A DNA stretch of 64,000 bases, taken from assembly GCF_021729075.1 (NCBI RefSeq), contig NZ_JAJSAQ010000001.1:753997-817996 (forward strand), in the 5' to 3' direction. Shown here piece by piece: positions 57,318 to 64,000 of this stretch. Under the pieces are notes generated by a model. The model was given only the letters and a program-made list of their open reading frames with translations, made no database searches and was not told the DNA's origin. How positions within the stretch are numbered: the stretch's first letter is position 1; every line of letters starts with the position of its first letter. Source of the DNA: Microbulbifer guangxiensis (GTDB lineage: Bacteria; Pseudomonadota; Gammaproteobacteria; Pseudomonadales; Cellvibrionaceae). Made by a program: the position numbers and the translations under genes.

Positions 57318-57869
57318 TCAGTCGTCCAGCTCTGCAACGCTGTCGGCGCCGCCATCGAGACCGAACTCCTCGGCAACCTGGCGACACCAGCGGTTCAGGC
57401 GGTCGCTGGTCAGCTCCTCCTGCTGGTCTTCGTCGATGCCCAGGCCAACAAACTTGCCCTGCCCCTCCAGCTCCGCCTTCGACGCCTCGAATTCGTAGCC
57501 CTCGGTAGACCACTGGCCGACAACGGTCGCGCCGCGCTCCACGATCACATCGTGCAGCATGCCCATGGCATCGAGGAAGTAGTCGCCATAGCCGAACTGG
57601 TCGCCCAGCCCGAACAGCGCTACCGTCTTGCCACTGAAATCGATCTCCTGGAGGTCCTCCCAGAATTCCTCCCAATCCGACTGGATCTGGCCGAAATCCC
57701 AGGTGGGGATGCCGAAAATCAGCTGCTGGTAGTTCTCGATCTCCAGCTGGGTGACATCGGCGATATCGTGCACATCGACACGATCCTCACCAAGCCGTGC
57801 GACGATCCGTTGGGCTACTGCCTCGGTGTTGCCCTCGTCACTGCCAAAAAACAAGCCGATTTTGCTCAC
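57318..57869 (-). CDS. Long-chain flavodoxin
   Basis: A 183-residue FMN protein carrying electrons at low potential. The phosphate loop is GSDEGNTE (9-16), with IPTWDFGQIQSDWEEF and the FMN loop GLGDQFGYGDYFLDAMG; the insert of long-chain flavodoxins is present. GTG at 57869 is preferred, since GAGGAG lies 5 nt upstream; a GTG two codons earlier is less well placed. It could be FldA or FldB; the sequence does not settle this. Confidence 0.93.
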   Translation of the reverse strand: MSKIGLFFGSDEGNTEAVAQRIVARLGEDRVDVHDIADVTQLEIENYQQLIFGIPTWDFGQIQSDWEEFWEDLQEIDFSGKTVALFGLGDQFGYGDYFLDAMGMLHDVIVERGATVVGQWSTEGYEFEASKAELEGQGKFVGLGIDEDQQEELTSDRLNRWCRQVAEEFGLDGGADSVAELDD

Positions 57870-57998
57870 AATCACTCCTCAGTCCGCTCTGCCGACGATC
57901 GGCGGCGCGGTATTTTCCCAGCTAAGGCGGACATGGGCAAGGAGGTAGCCAAGGGGCCACCGGCATGGAAAACCGGCGATGGGCCGGGTCTGGAGGAC

Positions 57999-58021
57999 AA
58001 AAAAGCCCCGCTTGGCGGGGC
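57999..58021 (-). terminator. Intrinsic terminator after the Spy-like gene
   Basis: On the minus strand GCCCCGC and GCGGGGC pair around a 3-nt loop and are followed by TTTTTT. It lies about 72 nt after the Spy-like stop and before the flavodoxin unit, which must then have its own promoter. Confidence 0.88.
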
Positions 58022-58093
58022 GAGCAGGATGACCTCCAGCCTCCCGGGGCAGGGAGAGCGCAGAGGGCGGAGTCGGGGGGGAGTGCGCCGGGC

Positions 58094-58600
58094 TTACTGC
58101 GCTTCCGCAGGGTCCTTCGACTGCCCCTTATGGTGCCCCTTGTGACGTTCGCGCCAGCGAGCTTTGCGGTCGGACTTCATTTCCTCCAGCTTGGCTTTCT
58201 GTTCGTCAGTGAGAATTGACTCAAGCTCCTGGTGACGGCGATGCCTGTCCTGCATCTGGCTGACCTGGAGTTGACCCAGCTGGGCTCCGAGGCGGTCCAG
58301 GGTGGCCTGGTCCGCGCCCGAATCGATGGCTTCCCTGATCTGCTGGCGGAGCTGCCGCATTTCCTGGCGCTGGGCCATGCGCTGCTCCCGGTTGGCCTCG
58401 TGATTGACCTTCAGCTGGGCTTTCTGCCCCTCCGTGAGCTCCAGCCGCTCCGCCATGCGCTCCAGCATCCGCTCGTGGTGTTCTTCCTTCAAGCCCTCGC
58501 CCTGACCTTTGTGGTGATCGGCCAGTGTCGCCATCGGCGCAGCGAGCAGGGTCGCCAGCAGCGCGCTGCCGGCCAGCTTCTTCAATCCAGTTGTTTTCAT
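58094..58600 (-). CDS. Spy/CpxP family periplasmic protein
   Basis: A 168-residue protein with a signal peptide cut after TLA near residue 28, then almost all helix, rich in Gln, Arg, Glu and His. RLELTEGQKAQLKV and ESILTDEQKAKLEEM are the LTxxQ-type repeats of CpxP and Spy, which are envelope stress chaperones. The tail is His/Lys-rich. Two ATGs in tandem are possible; that at 58600 has GAGGA 7 nt upstream. It is divergent from the response-regulator gene, as cpxP is from cpxRA. Confidence 0.87.
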   Translation of the reverse strand: MKTTGLKKLAGSALLATLLAAPMATLADHHKGQGEGLKEEHHERMLERMAERLELTEGQKAQLKVNHEANREQRMAQRQEMRQLRQQIREAIDSGADQATLDRLGAQLGQLQVSQMQDRHRRHQELESILTDEQKAKLEEMKSDRKARWRERHKGHHKGQSKDPAEAQ

Positions 58601-58686
58601 CATGAGGTCCTCGTCATCCTCGGGGGATTCTCTCTGTCGGTCCAATGGATAGTAGAGTGAGTGAACAACGAACGGGGATAAGTGCG

Positions 58687-58711
58687 GTTAACAACTGTTA
58701 AGAACGGTTAA
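58687..58711. promoter_or_regulatory. Three GTTAA direct repeats, 10-bp period (likely response-regulator boxes)
   Basis: GTTAA starts at 58687, 58697 and 58707, exactly 10 bp apart, so the boxes lie on one face of the helix. E. coli CpxR binds GTAAA-N5-GTAAA with the same period. The boxes sit between the divergent Spy-like and response-regulator genes, about 40-45 bp from each likely -10 element. Confidence 0.65.
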
Positions 58712-58751
58712 AAGCGGGTTTGCGCGTCGAATCCCCCGACAGATCATTGCA

Positions 58752-58757
58752 TATAAT
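58752..58757 (+). promoter_or_regulatory. -10 element of the response-regulator/kinase operon
   Basis: A perfect TATAAT lies 26 nt before the start codon. No -35 with correct spacing is seen, as expected for an activator-dependent promoter. The GTTAA boxes are 40-65 bp upstream. Confidence 0.55.
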
Positions 58758-58783
58758 GGGTCCGCAACTGACAGGAGCCAGAC

Positions 58784-59491
58784 ATGAGCCGCATTCTTCT
58801 CGTCGACGATGACACGGAGCTGACCGACCTGCTGCGGGAGTTCCTCAGCGCGGAGGGCTTTGACGTGACTGTGGCCAACGATGGTGCCAGCGGCCTTGCG
58901 CTCGCCCAGCGCGAGACTTTTGATGCACTGGTTCTCGATGTAATGCTCCCGGTTCATTCCGGCTTCGATGTGCTGCGCAAGCTGCGTGAGGAAGCCGGCC
59001 CCTCTCGCTCTCTGCCCGTGCTGATGCTCACCGCCAAGGGGGATACCGTGGATCGTATCGTCGGCCTGGAGATGGGCGCCGATGACTACCTGCCCAAGCC
59101 CTGCAATCCGCGGGAACTGGCGGCCAGGCTCCGTGCCGTGCTGCGCAGGGGCCGCGTCGAGGCGGAAGACTCCGGCGCCAGCCCTCTCAGCAGCGGGCCG
59201 CTGAAGCTGGTACCCGATGAGCACCAGGCCTACTGGCACGACCAACCACTCACATTGACTGGTGCCGAGTTTTCCGTATTGCGGGTACTACTGGAGCAGG
59301 CGGGGGAAGTGGTCAGCAAGGAGATACTCACGGAAAAGGCCCTGGGTCGCCGGCTGATGCCATACGACCGCTCCATTGACGTGCACGTCAGCAACATCCG
59401 CAAGAAGCTTTCCGAGCAGGGAGCCAGCCGCGAACTGATCATCAATATTCGTGGTGCCGGTTACAAGCTGACCAAGGGCGGCCAGGCCTGA
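58784..59491 (+). CDS. OmpR/PhoB family response regulator, CpxR-like
   Basis: A 235-residue regulator. The receiver domain has acidic DDD at 8-10, phosphoacceptor Asp52 (LVLDVMLP) and Lys105 (YLPKPCNP); the winged-helix DNA-binding domain (about 135-230) ends GAGYKL. The CpxR role is inferred from the CpxA-like partner and the divergent Spy/CpxP-like gene. AGGAG precedes the ATG. It overlaps the kinase gene by one base (TGATG). Confidence 0.95.
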   Translation: MSRILLVDDDTELTDLLREFLSAEGFDVTVANDGASGLALAQRETFDALVLDVMLPVHSGFDVLRKLREEAGPSRSLPVLMLTAKGDTVDRIVGLEMGADDYLPKPCNPRELAARLRAVLRRGRVEAEDSGASPLSSGPLKLVPDEHQAYWHDQPLTLTGAEFSVLRVLLEQAGEVVSKEILTEKALGRRLMPYDRSIDVHVSNIRKKLSEQGASRELIINIRGAGYKLTKGGQA

Positions 59492-60864
59492 TGCGCTCCC
59501 TGTTCTGGAAGATGTTCTTCGGTGCCTGGATCACCGCCGTGGTCATGGTGATCGCCACAGTCTATGTCACCCAGGTTCGCGAGGTGGGCGACCCGCTCCT
59601 TGAGGATCGCTGGGAAGCCGGGTCCATCATGCGGCAGTTAAACTGGCACCTGAGGCGCACACGCCGCCACGGCCCGGAGTACTTCCGTTTCTGGCTCGAG
59701 CGACAGCCTCCGGAGGTGCGCGAGCGGATCTACGCCATCGACCGCAGCGGTGCGGAAATACTCGGCCGTGCGATTCCCCGGGATATGGTGCCTCTGCTCC
59801 AGGTACTGAATTTTCGCAACCGCGAGGATCAGGGGCTGGTGAGCAACAAGCCGACCGTGGCCCTCTTCGTGCCCCAGCGGGGTGGTGACAGCCTGCGGGT
59901 AGCGTTCATTGCCGGCAGCAGCAAGGAAGAATTACTGCTGCGTTTTATCCTGCGCAATTTCTGGCCTATTTTGCTGTTGTCGGCACTGGCATCCGGTCTG
60001 GCCTGTTACTGGCTGGCGCGCTACCTGAGTCGCCCGCTGGACAAACTGCGTGCGGCCACCCGGCAGGTTGCCGTCGGGGAACTGGATTACCGCGTCGCAC
60101 CCGCGCTGGCGAAGCGCGGTGACGAGCTGTCGGAGCTGGCAGAGGATTTCGACTCCATGACCGCCCAGCTTCAGTCCGCCATGGCAGAACAGCGCCGGCT
60201 GATCAAGGATGTGTCCCACGAACTGCGCTCTCCCCTCGCCCGCCTGCAGGTGGCCCTGGGTATCGCCCGCCAGAAAAGTGATGGCAAGCTGGATGGGGAA
60301 CTGGACCGGATCGGCAAAGCTGCCGACTACCTGGAAGATATCATTGCGGACGTACTCTCCCTGCCGGTAGCCGGCGCGGACCAGCGACCGCTGGACGACG
60401 TCGTCGATGTCGCTGCCCTGCTGCATGCCCTTACCGACGATCTGCACCTCGAGGCGCAGCAGAAGAACCTGCAGGTCAGGTTGCAACAGGCAGAGGAGGA
60501 GTTGCTGGTGGCCACCCGTGGCAGCTCCCTGACCGCTGCGCTGGAGAACATCCTCCGCAACGCGATCAAATACAGTCCTGCCGGCAGCTCCGTTTCGGTC
60601 GTGGCCGGCAGCGACGGACAACACTGTAAAATCCAGGTGATCGATTCCGGGAGCGGTGTCGAGGACAGCGAGCTGGAGGCAATTTTCCGTCCCTTCTACC
60701 GCACCGACAGCGCCCGCACCCGGGACAGCGGCGGCGTCGGTCTCGGCCTGGCCATCGCGCAGCGCACCATCAGCCATCACGGGGGCAGCATTACCGCACG
60801 CAATATGGCCGGTGCCGGCCTTTGCGTGGATATCTCCCTGCCACTGCTGTCACTGGGTGAGTAG
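59491..60864 (+). CDS. Sensor histidine kinase, CpxA-like
   Basis: A 457-residue kinase, the same length as E. coli CpxA. Transmembrane helices at about 7-29 and 152-178 flank a periplasmic sensor domain; HAMP follows (179-230), then the phospho-His243 in DVSHELRSPLARL and the ATPase domain (N box ENILRNAIKYS near 353, GVGLGLAIAQ). It likely phosphorylates the adjacent regulator on envelope stress. The signal sensed is not visible from the sequence. Confidence 0.94.
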   Translation: MRSLFWKMFFGAWITAVVMVIATVYVTQVREVGDPLLEDRWEAGSIMRQLNWHLRRTRRHGPEYFRFWLERQPPEVRERIYAIDRSGAEILGRAIPRDMVPLLQVLNFRNREDQGLVSNKPTVALFVPQRGGDSLRVAFIAGSSKEELLLRFILRNFWPILLLSALASGLACYWLARYLSRPLDKLRAATRQVAVGELDYRVAPALAKRGDELSELAEDFDSMTAQLQSAMAEQRRLIKDVSHELRSPLARLQVALGIARQKSDGKLDGELDRIGKAADYLEDIIADVLSLPVAGADQRPLDDVVDVAALLHALTDDLHLEAQQKNLQVRLQQAEEELLVATRGSSLTAALENILRNAIKYSPAGSSVSVVAGSDGQHCKIQVIDSGSGVEDSELEAIFRPFYRTDSARTRDSGGVGLGLAIAQRTISHHGGSITARNMAGAGLCVDISLPLLSLGE

Positions 60865-60956
60865 CCGGGCGTCCGCCATTGCACATAGCGAAGCGATCAA
60901 AGATCATTGGCGCAAGGCTGCGGTCCGGGCCAATCCCACAATAAAAGGTGTCCGAT

Positions 60957-61679
60957 ATGCGCTGGATTCTCTACACACTGGTATTTATCGCCCTGCTGAT
61001 CCTGGCAGGCTTTCTGCTGCCCCGTGAAATCACCGTCGAACGCAGCGTTTACATCACCAAGCCCCCCGAGTCGGTGTTCAGCTATGTCAACAACGTGCGC
61101 AATTTCAACGCCTGGTCCCCGTGGTACCAGCTGGACCCGACGACCGAGTATGAGTACAGCGGCCCGGATGCCGGCATCGGCGCGACAATGAGCTGGCAGA
61201 GTGAGAACCCCAGTGTCGGCACCGGCTCCCAGACTATCGTTACCAGCCAACCGCACTCACTGGTGCGCATGGACCTGGACTTCGCCGCGCAGGGACAGGC
61301 CACTTCGGAGATCCGTCTGCAGCCCCAGGGCAGCGGCACCAATGTCACCTGGTGGTTCAGCACAGACCTCGGTGGCAGCCCCATCGCCCGCTGGTTCGGC
61401 CTGATGGTCAAGCGTATGATCGGCCAGTCTTATGAACAGGGCCTGCAGAAGCTGAAGAACCTGGTCGAATCTGAAGCGGGAACACCGGAGCCTGACCTGG
61501 GCGATAACCCGGTCGAGGACGACGGTTCAGACAGCGAATTACCGCTGGCAGACCCCGAGGGCATGGACGAAATGGAAACTGACCCCGGGGAGATGGACCC
61601 CGGCATTCAGGGAGAAGTGCTCGACGATGAGATGCTCGAGGAAGAGGCCGAGGAACCGGTTGAAGAAGAGACGACCTGA
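60957..61679 (+). CDS. Membrane-anchored SRPBCC domain protein with acidic tail
   Basis: This 240-residue protein starts with a transmembrane helix (about 4-22), then an SRPBCC (polyketide-cyclase-like) domain (about 27-170; ITVERSVYITKPPESVFSYVNN, FNAWSPW), then a 65-residue tail almost all Asp, Glu, Pro and Met. SRPBCC domains bind hydrophobic ligands. AAGG precedes the ATG at 60957; GTG at 60948 overlaps that site. It follows the kinase by 92 nt and may or may not be in its operon. Confidence 0.85.
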   Translation: MRWILYTLVFIALLILAGFLLPREITVERSVYITKPPESVFSYVNNVRNFNAWSPWYQLDPTTEYEYSGPDAGIGATMSWQSENPSVGTGSQTIVTSQPHSLVRMDLDFAAQGQATSEIRLQPQGSGTNVTWWFSTDLGGSPIARWFGLMVKRMIGQSYEQGLQKLKNLVESEAGTPEPDLGDNPVEDDGSDSELPLADPEGMDEMETDPGEMDPGIQGEVLDDEMLEEEAEEPVEEETT

Positions 61680-61724
61680 GACAGCCCCTGCCTGGGGCTT
61701 AAACCCGCCGGGGCTTAAACGAGA

Positions 61725-61746
61725 AAGGCCGGATAATTCCGGCCTT
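61725..61746. terminator. Hairpin between convergent genes, likely terminator
   Basis: A perfect 9-bp stem AAGGCCGGA/TCCGGCCTT with a TAAT loop lies between the SRPBCC gene and rluB. On the minus strand it is followed by TTTCTCGTTT, on the plus strand by ACTAATATT, so the T-run is modest both ways. An 11-nt direct repeat GGGGCTTAAAC (61694 and 61710) precedes it. Confidence 0.6.
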
Positions 61747-61777
61747 ACTAATATTCAGGAGCTGAACCTGCGGACTG

Positions 61778-62632
61778 TCAGCCTTTCGACGGTTTGCGAC
61801 GGGCCGGCGGTTTGCGCAGCTTGCGCCTCTGTCGCTGCAGGTTCTGGCGTTCGGCCTGGGTGAGCGGACGCTGGCCCAGTTTGGGCATACCGGCGGTCAC
61901 GCAGAGATCGTCGATCTCTTTCGGTTCCATTTCGATCCACTGGCCCACACGCACATTGGAGGGAATGAAGACACTGCCGTAGCGCACCCGCTTCAGGCGA
62001 CTGACGCGAACGCCCTGGGACTCCCACAGGCGACGCACCTCGCGATTGCGCCCTTCCATCACCACGCAGTAGAACCAGCGGTTGTTGCCCTCACCGCCGC
62101 TCTCGACGATATCGGTGAAACGGGCAACCCCGTCTTCCAGCAGCACGCCCTCGAGCAGGTGCTTTTTCATTTCATCGGTGACCTGGCCCTGAATGCGTAC
62201 CAGGTACTCGCGATCGATCACCGATGAAGGGTGCATCAACCGGTTCGCCAGCTCACCGCTGTTGGTGAACAGCAGCAGGCCACTGGTGTTGAAGTCCAGG
62301 CGGCCCACGGAAATCCAGCGACCCGAGCGCAGTTTCGGCAGGCGATCATAGACCGTCGGCCGCCCTTCCGGGTCGTGCCGGGAACAGATCTCGCCGACAG
62401 GCTTGTTGTACACGATCACCCGGCAACGGTTTTCTTCGGCGGCGGGCAGACGGCGGCCATCTAGCTCGATATGCTCGTCGCCGGTGACCCGCTCACCGAG
62501 CTCTGCCACCTTGCCGTTGACGGTCACCCGGCCAGCCTCGATCGCCCGCTCCATTTCACGGCGGGATCCGAGTCCTGTGCGCGCCAGCACCTTCTGTAAT
62601 TTTTCCCCTTGCGGGGCCGTTTCGTCACTCAT
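61778..62632 (-). CDS. rluB: 23S rRNA pseudouridine synthase RluB
   Basis: A 284-residue enzyme that modifies U2605 of 23S rRNA. The N-terminal S4 domain (about 10-65) precedes the synthase domain with catalytic Asp113 in [13 protein letters not shown], and [10 protein letters not shown] is conserved. The C-terminal tail is strongly basic (about 255-284). It begins at TGATG with the scpB stop, so it is coupled to scpB as in many gammaproteobacteria. Confidence 0.95.
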   Translation of the reverse strand: MSDETAPQGEKLQKVLARTGLGSRREMERAIEAGRVTVNGKVAELGERVTGDEHIELDGRRLPAAEENRCRVIVYNKPVGEICSRHDPEGRPTVYDRLPKLRSGRWISVGRLDFNTSGLLLFTNSGELANRLMHPSSVIDREYLVRIQGQVTDEMKKHLLEGVLLEDGVARFTDIVESGGEGNNRWFYCVVMEGRNREVRRLWESQGVRVSRLKRVRYGSVFIPSNVRVGQWIEMEPKEIDDLCVTAGMPKLGQRPLTQAERQNLQRQRRKLRKPPARRKPSKG

Positions 62633-63759
62633 CAGGTTGCCGGTTCCAGTTCATTCCGTCGCCGCACCACACTCTCCTCTGCCGCGGGTTCTTCCTGTTT
62701 GGTGGTTGACTCGGGAGAATCCCCATTCAGGGGCTCTGCCGTGGCCTCCGGTGCATGCGGCAGTTCGGCTGAGGATTCCTCCTGCTCCGGCACAGATTCC
62801 TCTGTCTCTTTGGCCGCCGCTTCGGGAGCCTCACCGCCGGACACAGTGTCAAATCCGGTCAGGGGCTCCAGATCATCGGGAACCTCGGGGTGACTGTCGT
62901 CAGCAGGGAGCCGTGCTTCCGGCATATCCTCACCGGGCCCGACCTCAGGGCCGGTCTCACTGCCCTCTTCCGACTGTTCGCTCTCGCCGGCGATCGCGGT
63001 ATCAGCCACAGACTCATCGCCAAACGGCTCTTTCACCGACTCGACACCCGATTCGGATCCGTCATACGTATCGGGCTCATCGGCGACTTCGGCAGCCGCT
63101 TCCGCGTGTTCAGCGGATTCAGGGGCTGCATGCTCCGCGGCAACCTCGCCCTCCGGCGCCTCTCCGTCAGAAGCAGCGCCCCCCTGATCCATGTGTTGAT
63201 CGAGGTCCAGGGCCTGGTTGAGGCTGTCGATATCACGGATCTCCGCCAGGGTCGGCAGATCGTCCAGGGTGCGGAGGTTAAAGTAGTCGAGGAATTCCCG
63301 GGTAGTGGCGTAGAGAGACGGCCGGCCCGGCACATCCCTCTGACCCACCACCTTGATCCAGCCGCGCTCGGACAGGGTCTTGACGATATGGGAGCTCACC
63401 GCGACCCCGCGGATCTCCTCGATATCACCGCGGGTGATCGGCTGCCGGTAGGCAATGATCGCCAGGGTCTCCAGCACCGCGCGGGAATACTTCTGCGGCT
63501 TTTCCTCCCACAGGCGGTTCACCCAGGGCGCCAGGTCCTCGGGCACCTGGAAACGCCAGCCGCTGGCCACCTCGCACAGCTCGAAACCACGTTCGGCACA
63601 GTTCTCGGCGATCTCCTGCAGGACTTCGCGCAGCGCGCTCTTTTCCGGGCGTTCACCTTCGTCGATCAGGGACAGCAGGCGGTCCTCCGACAGCGGCTGG
63701 CCCGATGCCAGCAGGGCGCCTTCGACGATGCGGCGCAGTAATTCCGGGGCAATGGTCAT
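62632..63759 (-). CDS. scpB: Segregation and condensation protein ScpB with long acidic tail
   Basis: A 375-residue ScpB. The winged-helix domain fills about 1-185 ([53 protein letters not shown]). The rest (about 190-375) is low-complexity Glu, Ala, Asp, Pro and Ser, nearly doubling the usual length of about 200. ScpB works with ScpA and SMC in chromosome condensation. The ATG at 63759 is preferred to a TTG six codons upstream. Confidence 0.94.
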   Translation of the reverse strand: MTIAPELLRRIVEGALLASGQPLSEDRLLSLIDEGERPEKSALREVLQEIAENCAERGFELCEVASGWRFQVPEDLAPWVNRLWEEKPQKYSRAVLETLAIIAYRQPITRGDIEEIRGVAVSSHIVKTLSERGWIKVVGQRDVPGRPSLYATTREFLDYFNLRTLDDLPTLAEIRDIDSLNQALDLDQHMDQGGAASDGEAPEGEVAAEHAAPESAEHAEAAAEVADEPDTYDGSESGVESVKEPFGDESVADTAIAGESEQSEEGSETGPEVGPGEDMPEARLPADDSHPEVPDDLEPLTGFDTVSGGEAPEAAAKETEESVPEQEESSAELPHAPEATAEPLNGDSPESTTKQEEPAAEESVVRRRNELEPAT

Positions 63760-63843
63760 TGCTTCACTCTGGTTCAAGATAGGCCACGCAAAGGCGCGGC
63801 CTCAATTGTTTCTAGTCTGCATCATTAATGATGATGTGTCGGG

Positions 63844-64000
63844 TCACTCCGCCGGATCGGCCGGCTCGGTGGCCGGTTCCAGCAGGGCTTCCTGCGGACC
63901 ATCGTTCTCACCCGCCTCTGCGGAGAACTCCCCGTCACCATCGTCCTCAGCTCCCTGGCCGGCCGCGCGCACGTGAATGGCGCCAAAGGGCTCGTTCTGG
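63844..64000 (-). CDS. scpA: Segregation and condensation protein ScpA, 3' end only
   Basis: Only the last 51 or so residues are in the window. They read NEPFGAIHVRAAGQ followed by an acidic Glu/Asp/Ala/Pro tail ending ADPAE. The first part resembles the C-terminal end of ScpA, and the position 84 nt before scpB on the same strand supports this. The acidic tail echoes that of ScpB. Confidence 0.8.
   Translation of the reverse strand, partial: QNEPFGAIHVRAAGQGAEDDGDGEFSAEAGENDGPQEALLEPATEPADPAE

Noticed and set aside
1-64000. Defence islands, prophage, CRISPR, insertion sequences or tRNA genes
   Set aside because: Reading all genes and gaps gave no Cas, toxin-restriction, phage or transposase proteins, no regularly spaced repeats and no cloverleaf-like sequence with a CCA end.

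Overview
The window is a gene-dense, GC-rich (about 60-65 % by eye) stretch of a gammaproteobacterial chromosome. Gene order follows the Pseudomonas/Cellvibrio plan: sdhE-ygfX beside ygfZ; xerD-dsbC-hom-thrC-recJ with prfB-lysS; rpsP-rimM-trmD-rplS with ffh; rpsB-tsf-pyrH-frr-uppS-cdsA-dxr-rseP-bamA-skp-lpxD-fabZ-lpxA-lpxB-rnhB; and map-glnD-dapC-dapD-dapE. Together with the two secreted S9 peptidases this suggests a marine Cellvibrionales-type organism such as Microbulbifer. That assignment is inference from gene order and protein style, not from a search. I saw no tRNA, rRNA, insertion sequence, prophage or CRISPR array.

Layout. 1-6.5 kb: the 3' part of nadB, then ygfX-sdhE, ygfZ, two overlapping uracil-DNA glycosylase genes, a secreted phytase-esterase-like protein, yajQ and yaeQ. 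6.6-10.7 kb: lemA, two TPM-domain genes and two paralogous anchored coiled-coil/PDZ genes, the least familiar block here. 10.7-22.6 kb: lysS, prfB with its programmed frameshift, a lipoprotein gene and two small-metabolite transporter genes, recJ, the threonine genes thrC and hom, dsbC and xerD. 22.6-28.6 kb: the rpsP-rimM-trmD-rplS operon with a clear terminator, ffh, and two membrane-protein genes on the other strand (a CcsA/YpjD type and a CorC/HlyC type). 28.6-43.7 kb: one long minus-strand run for lipid A (lpxB, lpxA, fabZ, lpxD), outer-membrane assembly (skp, bamA), site-2 proteolysis (rseP), isoprenoid and phospholipid precursors (dxr, uppS, cdsA) and translation (frr, pyrH, tsf, rpsB). 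44.0-52.3 kb: the plus-strand run map, glnD, dapC, nth, a Spx/ArsC-like gene, dapD and dapE, mainly nitrogen sensing and lysine/diaminopimelate synthesis. 52.4-56.9 kb: two secreted S9 peptidases, the first visibly poorer in GC. 56.9-64 kb: a hypothetical plus flavodoxin pair, a Spy/CpxP-like gene divergent from a CpxRA-like two-component system, an anchored SRPBCC protein, then rluB, scpB and the 3' end of scpA.

Most of the window is housekeeping. The signals worth a second look are mostly non-coding: a (CTGA)7 stop-codon repeat, a 14-bp triplication of the yaeQ tail, a long hairpin with a U-tract just before fabZ, a 112-bp nested palindrome between map and glnD, paired hairpins between tsf and pyrH, and three GTTAA boxes at exact 10-bp steps in the spy/cpxR-like divergent promoter region. 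Among proteins, the lemA-TPM-TPM-PDZ-PDZ cluster is the best candidate for an undescribed envelope system.
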